From Argentina anserina (taxonomy: Eukaryota > Streptophyta > Magnoliopsida > Rosales > Rosaceae): DNA of 64,000 nucleotides. Positions 56,776 to 64,000 of the stretch are shown here, in pieces. Within the stretch, counting starts at the first letter, position 1. Each line of letters starts with the position of its first letter. The notes beneath the pieces are model-generated. The model was not told where the DNA came from. It saw nothing but the letters and a program-made list of their open reading frames with translations, and did not search any database. The translations under genes were made by a program, and so were the position numbers. The stretch lies in contig NC_065875.1 of the NCBI RefSeq assembly GCF_933775445.1, positions 12,785,001 to 12,849,000 of the forward strand, read 5' to 3'.

Positions 56776-57453
56776 GTTCAAGTAATAACTTAAACTGAAA
56801 TATTGACTAGGACATTTAGTAAATATAAAATGTCAAAAGGAAAGAGAATCAGTAAAACATAAGAAACTGCAAATGAAGTCATAATGCTCTCTCTATAATG
56901 CCATAAAAAATTCCAGTTCTGTTTCCTCCATTTCATTGGAAAACTAACCATCACCAAGTTTATGTTGAACAATATAGAATGGGCCACATAAATCATGTCC
57001 AAACAATAATTATAACAGACATATGTATGACTAAGAACTGAGCACCAAACCTGAATGGCCACTGTGCATTTCTGTATTGGTAGCTACAACATCCCTCCCA
57101 TCAAGGTTTCTTCTGGAATTATTCTTGGACTGACAGGAAGGAGAAAATAAAAGGTAAGTATGCTTGGAAGAGAATCATGAAAAATAAGTGATTATAAACA
57201 TCTTTGAAGAAAATCTTCATACTTGGGCATATATCACTGGGGATATGAAAGCAATGTCCTCGTCAATGACCACACAATCATTTGAAGTTTGTGGTCCTAA
57301 CCAACCATGTCCTTCTTCTTGACCTTGTTGGCTATTGCCCAAGGTAAATCTGGTATTTAGAACCTCCTCCTCACATGGAGCTGGATGGTTGAGGTCTATA
57401 GTTAGTGGCCTCTTCCCCCTTAAAGAAGATTCCTCTGAAGAGTGTGAGGCCAT
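55424..57453 (-). CDS. RING gene 2: C3HC4 E3 ligase, SUMO-targeted type (predicted)
   Basis: Predicted coding exons are 57453-57223, 57129-57051, 56578-56457 and 55657-55424, with GT-AG borders and phases 0, 1, 0, giving 221 residues. A 5' exon ends at 58291 (TTTAG|GTGCGG), and exon two starts at 57471 after CTTGTAG. The N-terminus has RPLTIDLNHPAPCEEE; SIM-like DCVVIDEDIAFISP is at about 59-72. The third coding exon is basic (HCHKRKRTLRN), which could be a nuclear signal. The last exon holds the RING: CPICLGP, STKCGHIFCKMCIEAS and HKCPTC. Intron phases and the 234-nt last exon are identical to RING gene 1. The expected role is a nuclear ubiquitin ligase for SUMO-modified proteins (inference from architecture). 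Confidence 0.9.
56741..56771. repeat. TA microsatellite
   Basis: A pure (TA)n of about 15 units lies in intron 3 of RING gene 2. Confidence 0.95.
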
Positions 57454-58291
57454 GCCGCTGTTGGTAAAATCCTACAAGTCCGGAAAAATGAAGACATTAT
57501 ACACTATCAAAGGACATCTACATTCTGTATTCCAGAGCTTAAATTCTGTAAAGCCAAGATGCAGGGACATGATATATAAGTAAATAAGCTTTAGATCGCC
57601 AATAACAAAACAATATAGAAGACCTGCAGGATCATTTAAGATTATGATAACAAGAGGTAGAGCCAAAACAATATATGAAACACAGAACAACAGCCAATGC
57701 TTCAACAATACAATACACTCATTAAGAGAGCTTCGTTTCAAGCGTTGTCCTGCATGTTATACACATAAACAGAATGTGTCCAAGTAAAATGCCTGATCAT
57801 TCATGAAGTAAAGGAATTTCCTTTATACATCAACCAAAAGGTTTCAAATACAATGTTAATCTGTGCGAGCAAGGCGTAATTGAAAACCAAATGAAAGATC
57901 AAATCTTTTCTTTCAAAGAACAAAAATCCAATCTTGAAACATGCCTCAAAGAACCCATACAATATCATCATTACCAAAACAAAACTAGCAATAAACCCTC
58001 TTTACAAGAAACCCAATCCATAAACAGAGTATTACCCACATAAAGTTTCATTAAACCCTTATTGTTTCCTTGATCAAATCAATTGGGTTTCAACAGAACC
58101 ATGCTCTCCCAATCCATCATTCTTTGATCTAACACACATAAACAACCACAAAACTATTCAAAGATTCCAACTTTCAATAAATAAATAAAACCCATCTTTT
58201 CCAACAACCCAGAACCCAGAAATCACATATAACAATATTTCAACGCAAGAAATGACAAAAACCCAGAAATGAAACCAAGAAAATCCGCACC
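57454..58291 (-). other. 5' UTR and first intron of RING gene 2
   Basis: Exon two (from 57471) contributes 18 untranslated bases. The first intron (57472-58290) is AT-rich; the 5' UTR exon ends at 58291 and probably starts upstream near 58380-58480. Confidence 0.7.
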
Positions 58292-59284
58292 TAAACGTGA
58301 AGAGAAAGCGTCTTGGTACAAAGAAGATGATGGGTTTGAATCAAATATAAAGACACAAGAGGAGGTGAGGAGGAGGAGGAGAGAAGATAAAGAAGGGCGA
58401 TGATGATAGAAAATTCAATGCACCCTTCTCTTCTTGCCGTTTGTCTTTTTGATTGTTTATTTCTTGTTCTGGAAATCTCACTAAGAAATGAGAGATGAGG
58501 TGCTCTCTCTCTCTCTCTCTCTCTCTCTTCAATCCAAAACGGCCCTTTTAATAAGAGCGATTTCCTGGAAATTGTTGGATTCCAAATACCAATTGATTGT
58601 TGCCAAAAAAATTGATGTAGAGGAAAAAGTGCTCTCTCTCTCTCTCTCTCTCTCTCTTTTGTGGGGTGCTGCTCTTTCCTTCTTCCAGCATTGCTATTAC
58701 GTGGACTTTGGGATATTTAGAAATGGTCAAAATAATTTGGGGGGGGGGGCGGTCAACATAATCAAGGTGCTATGCTTTGCTTTGCTGGTAGGTGAGTGTG
58801 AACCGGACCCCCTAGCGGCCTAGCCTAGCTCAAGAGCTGTGATGCTATGCTTTTACACCTAATGAAGGAAGAATTTATAGTGGGAAAGATTATATTGTAA
58901 AGTTTCTTGTCCTAAACTCCCAATTATGATCTGTTCTTCCAAAATTTGGGTCTGCCACTCTTTTTTTTTTTATCCCTTTCTATGGGTTCCCAATTTAAAA
59001 TTTTTAAGTATTATTCCTGTATCATTTGATTTTTATGGGACTTGTAAGGATTTAGTGGAATAAACTTATAATAGAAGATTATCTTTGTATTAGGTGATGA
59101 TCTTTTTGACAACCGGAGTGGATCATTATGTGTATTCGTGCATCTTATCAATAAGAAGGGTTGACACTGATTCATCAAAGATATAAAATGATGCACATGA
59201 TTGAGTATGATAGAAATTAGAATAATAACATGAACATAACGTAACTCTTTATTAATTGATAATGTGACATATATAGGCATTAAA
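58292..59284. other. RING gene 2 5' exon/promoter and spacer
   Basis: It contains two CT microsatellites (58503-58528 and 58632-58657, GA on the gene strand) and an 11-base G run at 58739-58749. The rest is AT-rich with no gene. Confidence 0.6.
58503..58657. repeat. Pair of CT microsatellites upstream of RING gene 2
   Basis: There are two runs of about 12-13 CT units, roughly 100 bp apart, the second preceded by aaagtg and the first by aggtg. GA-rich tracts of this kind can bind BPC/GAGA factors (known for plants in general). Confidence 0.75.
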
Positions 59285-60432
59285 TGTTAGAAAAACAGTG
59301 ATATATTGCATATAATTTAATAAACTGAATTATAAATAATTATAAAGCAGAAACTAAACTTATAACTCTAATAACGAAGAACACGAAAATGAAATTCAAC
59401 CAAAATACCGAACGATTGGTGATGGAAGAACTAGTCGAGACGTGTGTGATACCACACAGTCCTTAAGACGTTTACGCCTCCTCTACCGGTGCAAGGATGC
59501 TTGGCGCTTGTCTCCCAAGATACAACGACTAAACAGTTCTAGAAAGTTGCACTACTAACTAGAACTCTCAACGAACTCGAAAGATACATCTTTCTATCAC
59601 CAGAGAACAGCTAAGAACTTTGAGAGTGGGAGAGCAGATTGTGTTTCGAATGGATGATCTTACAAAAAAAGGATGGTGGCTATTTATAAAGTGAGGACTT
59701 GTAATCAGCAATGAATAAGATGGCTATTATAGAAATCAAAAGATCATAACATATATTAGTTACATATGTTACAAGCACTGATTTCAATCTGTTATAATTC
59801 TCCATAACACACAATAACTTAGTTGTTACAAAAGAAGAATTTGAACAGTCAAGAGAATTTGTAACGTCCAAAATGAATTTTCGGAAATGCAAAAAGAATC
59901 TGCGTTCCGACCCTCAATTCAGTTTTGCATTCGTGTCCGCATGTCGCACGGGCATACACGAGTTTCCCTTGTGACTTGAGATTTTCACCCCCCCTGCGCG
60001 TGCGCGAGAGGATATAAGGGGGCTTACACACTTTACAATCCATACACAATGGATTCTATATAAAGTCTTTTCAACACTTCTCTTTTCCAATGTGGGACAA
60101 ACACATTTCCCTCATTCTAAGTAGTCATCTTTGAGTGACAATTTCTTTTTCACCTACAAACCAAATTACACAAACAAATATATGATTTTGTAGCCCTCAT
60201 TATGGAAAACTCAAATCTATGTTCATATTTGATTAATTATAAGTTTAACTTACTTTAATTAATCAATTAAAATTTGGTTTTAAATGGTTTATTAACCATT
60301 TTTTCCAACATAACATACGAAGTATCCCGAATCATGATTCATATCTATTACATAAAACATAATCTACTCCAATAAGGAAACCTAAATAGATTAAGACACA
60401 CACAATGATAGAATAATAATTCTCCCGGAACA
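59285..60432 (-). mobile_element. Copia-type LTR, about 1.15 kb
   Basis: On the minus strand it starts TGTTCCGGGAG, carries TATAAATAG near 59675-59685 and ends CTAACA at 59285. To its right lies a purine tract (minus CACAAGGGGAG) as in the Copia element at 4760. No partner LTR is in the window, and the duplication could not be checked. Confidence 0.65.
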
Positions 60433-60660
60433 CTCCCCTTGTGTCGCATGCCTAGGTTGTATGTCACACATAACATTGCCTTGGTAAAAACATTGTCAAG
60501 CAAGATAAAAACCTCTTGGGTGAAAAGCAAAAGCTTGATCAAATGAGAAAAAGAGTACAACACACCGTCTACATTTGATAGCATCATGTGAGGTAGACTT
60601 TCCCTGAAGTCTACGAAACAACTCTCCCTAATTAGTGCCATAATTATGAAGTACAAAGAA
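60433..60660 (-). mobile_element. Copia 3' internal remnant
   Basis: This resembles the 4760-4960 region of the Copia element: shared gataaaaacc, gagtacaacacac / agtacaacacac and cc(c)tgaagtctac words in the same order. The rest of the element is missing or too decayed to see. Confidence 0.55.
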
Positions 60661-61927
60661 CAACGTATACAACGTTTATTGTATCCTTCTCAAAAGTAGT
60701 CTTAGACTAATGATTAATCAGTAATCTAGCTATACAACATTATATCATATATGCGCTAGCCATACATAGCCAAACTTCGATATTTGGAAACAAGATTGCA
60801 TAACAACTCAAAACAAAAGTTTGTAATGAAAATCAGATTCACGCGTGGAATGACCTTCACGCACTCAGATGGCCATAACCTCTTCGTTATAATAGGTATA
60901 GTGACATGTAAAATTTTATGGAAAGTAGACACCCGTGGCTTTCTAGTGACATAAAGTTCACAACCTAACTCGACCGGAGCAGTTCACAGTGCTCTGTCGA
61001 AGTTGACTGACTTGCAAATTTTCGGACAAAACTATCACACTTTGCTAAAACAGTCATAACACACTCAATACGACAGATATAACTGAATGGTGGGTGTCCC
61101 TGGCAAGTAGACACATAGACATTTCTAATGGTACCAAATTCACCATATTTCATTGAGTAAGTTGTCATGTAGGTCTCGTTGAAATTGACATACGAAACTG
61201 GACAGATTCTGATTTGTCACATTCAATGTGCCTTTTATAAAGGAATGAGAGAATGGATCAATGAATGACTGATTTTGGTCTGTGACGGAACCTACGCATC
61301 CTCTACGCTGCCAATGTCGATTGCTACACCAAGGCGTACGTTGATGTTGCTGGAGCTATTGGCGGCGTTGGTGTGGATTGGATTTGTGTTGGTTCACTAA
61401 GTGTAGAACTAAACCATGTCAAAAGAACAATTTAAGTCCAATGACGATGCATAGGCCCATAGTTAATCACATCATAATGAAAGCAATAGTGTCCCAACAT
61501 ATATGAATTTATATCTCATTGAATCTCTTCATCATCACTAAGGTAGAACTAAACCATGTCAAAAGAACAATTTAATTCCAATAACTATGCATAGGCGCAT
61601 AGTTAATCACATCATAATGAAAGCAATAGTGTCTCAACATATATGAATCTACAGCTCATTGAATCTCTTCATCATCTTAATTTAGACGGAATAAAGAGTC
61701 TAGAATTGGCTTTCATATGAACACGTATGGGTGTAAGTTCTTGCAACCGATTGTACTTCATTCTCTCGAACGTCATAATCTGACTGCATAAGCTCTATGT
61801 GGTCTGGAGGTATTTAATTGAGCAATTAAGGTCCTTCGGGCGAGTCATATCTGTGTCAAGATCTTTTTTACAAATATGTTATGATCATTATCATATGCTG
61901 TAAATCAGTTTTCATATACACTACTAC
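60661..61927. other. Gene-free region with tandem duplication
   Basis: No domain was found. It includes a 140-bp tandem duplication at 61403-61682. A GC-richer stretch near 61285-61385 looks coding-like for about 30 codons but is not recognisable. Confidence 0.5.
61403..61682. repeat. 140-bp tandem duplication
   Basis: Copies start at 61403 and 61543 (gtagaactaaaccatgtcaa). Landmarks gcatagttaatcacatcat and gaaagcaatagtgtc occur in both. There are several point differences. Confidence 0.92.
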
Positions 61928-62889
61928 TGATCAAGTAGCGGAAAACAATTATGTCCATAACGAGAGAATATAACTCATCGTAGTCAATACTAGGTGTAGA
62001 ACGATATTCTGAAAACCAATAAGAGAATGCAGACACGTGTACAAATAAAATGTAATTTATTGAATATCAAGTGCAGGGTTACAAACTCACAATCTTTGTG
62101 AACTCCTCTGATCTATCTCCGTATATGACTTAGCTCAAGGGTGATGTGCACTTGATCTTGAGAATTTGAGTTTGATTTGGATTTAAATTTGATGAAGAAC
62201 GAGCGATTTGGCCGCTTGATGATTCTTTGTGGACTTGAGTTTGAATTTGGATTTGATGAAGAACGAGCGATTTGGCCGCTTGATGATTATTCGTAGACTT
62301 GAGTTTGGATTTGGATTTGATGAAGAACGAGCGATTTGGTGGCTTGACGATTTTTCGTGGATTTGATGATTTTCGTGGACTTGAGAGACTTCGGGATTTG
62401 TCGAGAGTGATCTTGCTCAAGCGATTTTCTCTCTTCTTCTCCAATCTCCCTTCTTCATGTTGAAGGGGGTATTTATAGTGTCAAAATTTCTATTTTGTAG
62501 AATATTTTAATGACACTAAAATAATAAATTTCTTTAATTGTATAATTAAATCAATATGTATTTTCCGATTAATTTAAAATTAGTTATTCTCATAACTAAA
62601 TTAAACATAAAATAATTGACTTAATTATAACTGTTAAAGAATTTATTAATTTTATCAAATGTCCGGTTATCATTTCGAATCGTCAATAACATTTAATTTT
62701 CCGATTTAAGTCGAAATCACGTAGCTTCGATTACGATCATCCATTTATGTGCTGACACGAGTTTTATTCGGATCCACACCAACTTTGTTGACTTTTGGGC
62801 CACATGTGTAATTTTATTGGGCTCTTGGTCGATTTAATCATTTAACGAAGATAATTTACTTCATTCATGCTTGTGAGTGTTTTCCTACA
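61928..62889 (-). mobile_element. LTR (candidate 3' LTR of the Ty3-type remnant)
   Basis: On the minus strand it starts TGTAGGAAAACAC at 62889 and ends GTTTTCCGCTACTTGATCA at 61928, with complementary ends and TG...CA. A TATAAATAC box is at about 62469-62477 (minus). The left boundary is the best fit, not proven. No purine tract adjoins 62890, so the join to the gag remnant may be a deletion scar. Confidence 0.6.
62191..62382 (-). repeat. 64-bp tandem repeat inside the LTR
   Basis: Units start at 62191, 62255 and 62319 with gatgaagaacgagcgatttg, followed by cttgatgatt..ttcgt.gacttgag. A fourth, degenerate copy may follow. The period is not a multiple of three, so the minus-strand ORF through it (62444-62130) is not a clean repeat protein. 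Confidence 0.9.
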
Positions 62890-62921
62890 TCAATGAGCAA
62901 TTCCACAAGCGCGCATCTCGT

Positions 62922-64000
62922 TTATTTTGGCAATTGCATCAAGTCATAGAGGCTAAGTTGGAAAGGTAGACTCTCCAATTGTTTCAACACCTCATTCTTC
63001 TTTAACACTTGACTTGCACTTATTTCTTTTGCTTCAGGCTTCTCGTCTTCTTTAGAGCTGACTTCACAACTTATGGCCATTGAAGTGACATTCGGTTGTT
63101 TTGTAGGCAAGTGCTCTTTTGACAAGTTCCGGCAAAGAGGCTTCCATAAATATGGAACAACTTTCGTCTCAAAACGTCCTTGTTCGTTCTCCACCCGTCG
63201 TGGAGGTGATTTCTTATGGCTTGGTTGGACGATCGGTGAATTTGACATCATACCTTAGCGAGTTCTTCTCCGGGTGACCAATATCCATCCTTCATCATCA
63301 GCATTAGAGGCAACTTGGAAGATAGGTGTGGAAGCAAGACATTCTTTAACTTCTTTGGTCTTCTTATGTTCGCGCGCCTCCTTTGTGAAACAGAACGGTG
63401 CTTTCATCGGGTGAAAATAGAATGGAACTGGCTCGAACGACCCAAATGTTACGGTAGTGCAATTGATTTCAGCAACATCGTCGATGTCCAGCTCAATCTT
63501 CCCTTGTTTGGCGAGGTTCATTATCAAATCCTTGAGAACAAATCACTTCTCTATAGGGTGACTAACAAGGCAATGATATTTGCAATACTTTGGATCGTTG
63601 ACTTGATGAATTTCTTCTGGATGTTTGCACTCTGGAATATCTATTATCTTGTTTTCGAGCAGATCCTCTAACATGCCCGCCATATCAGAGTCTAGGAATG
63701 GGTACGTCTTTCGCTCCATCTCCTTCAACGTGTGTTTACTCCTATCGTAGGTTCGAGGAAGTTCTACCTTATTGAACTCATTCTTATCCCGCGTAGAGAT
63801 CTTAACCGGTGCAGTATTGATGACCATTTATTCTTTGGAAGGCTTCTTCACAACCTTGTCAAATCTGCTTCCGAAGACTTTTTCTTTTCGTTGGTCAAAC
63901 ATGGACTCATTCTTTCTCTTATGACTTGCCAAGCTTAGCTCCATGTCGTGGGCTTGAGTACCAACTCTTTGAAAGAACGAGGCTTGATTCCTTGCAAGAT
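62922..64000 (-). pseudogene. Ty3-type gag-region remnant, open at the right edge
   Basis: The minus strand reads LQGIKPRSFKEL at the edge, then AHDMELSLASHKRK, VINTAPVKIS, ERKTYPFLDSDMAGML, DLLENKIIDIPECKHPEE, VNDPKYCKYHCLVSHPIEK, LIMNLAKQGKIELDIDDVAE, VTFGSFEPVP and LPFQLSLYDLMQLPK. This phrase order is the stretch between gag and protease in many plant Ty3 elements, probably of the Tat group. From 63827 one frame continues to 62922 with in-frame stops at 63543 and 63255. The protease, RT and integrase that should follow are absent, replaced at once by the LTR. Confidence 0.82.

Overview
The window looks like a transposon-rich euchromatic or pericentromeric segment of a eudicot nuclear genome. 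Evidence is the relic of a TIR-type NBS-LRR (TNL) resistance gene (a class absent from grasses), intron-containing plant RING genes, an E+-class PPR gene, and many LTR, hAT, CACTA, MULE and PIF-like elements. The wording of the TNL and LRR fragments reminds me of Rosaceae, but this is recognition from memory, not a search result.

Layout. 1-2456: right part of a long LTR. 3241-3904: small hAT-like element with a perfect 8-bp target duplication. 4531-11424: full-length Copia element (minus strand) with a perfect 5-bp duplication and only a few inactivating lesions. 12050-17081: hAT element whose transposase ORF is split by a second hAT-like element (13519-16242), itself filled by a roughly 503-bp tandem repeat. 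17282-19532: TIR element carrying exons of an octanoyltransferase (LIP2-type) gene. 20303-21927: solo LTR with perfect duplication. 22092-40914: one TNL gene in pieces, cut by a Copia element (22356-28331), a long LTR (from 28668), a CACTA element (about 31162-36372, holding a solo LTR at 32869-34441) and a MULE-like element (37771-39299). Its C-terminal post-LRR region is the best-preserved part. 42515-45376: RING gene 1 (minus). 46510-52120: second full-length Copia (plus) with one 1439-codon gag-pol ORF. 52305-54101: PPR gene (minus). 55424-58291: RING gene 2 (minus), a paralogue of gene 1 with the same exon phases and an identical last-exon length. 59285-60660: long Copia-type LTR plus 3' remnant. 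61928-64000: LTR and Ty3-type gag-like ORF remnants (minus) running off the right edge.

Only three host genes look functional: the two RING genes and the PPR gene. The RING proteins carry a SUMO-interaction-like motif followed by a C-terminal C3HC4 RING, which suggests plant SUMO-targeted ubiquitin ligases. Everything else is transposon, pseudogene or gene-free sequence. I found no tRNA, rRNA or CRISPR. The most informative signals are insertion boundaries with matching target duplications that let the disrupted host ORFs (the TNL and the hAT transposase) be read across the gaps. I see no convincing new biochemical system. The nearest to something unusual are the satellite-filled hAT, the two gene-capturing elements and the SUMO-ligase-like RING pair.
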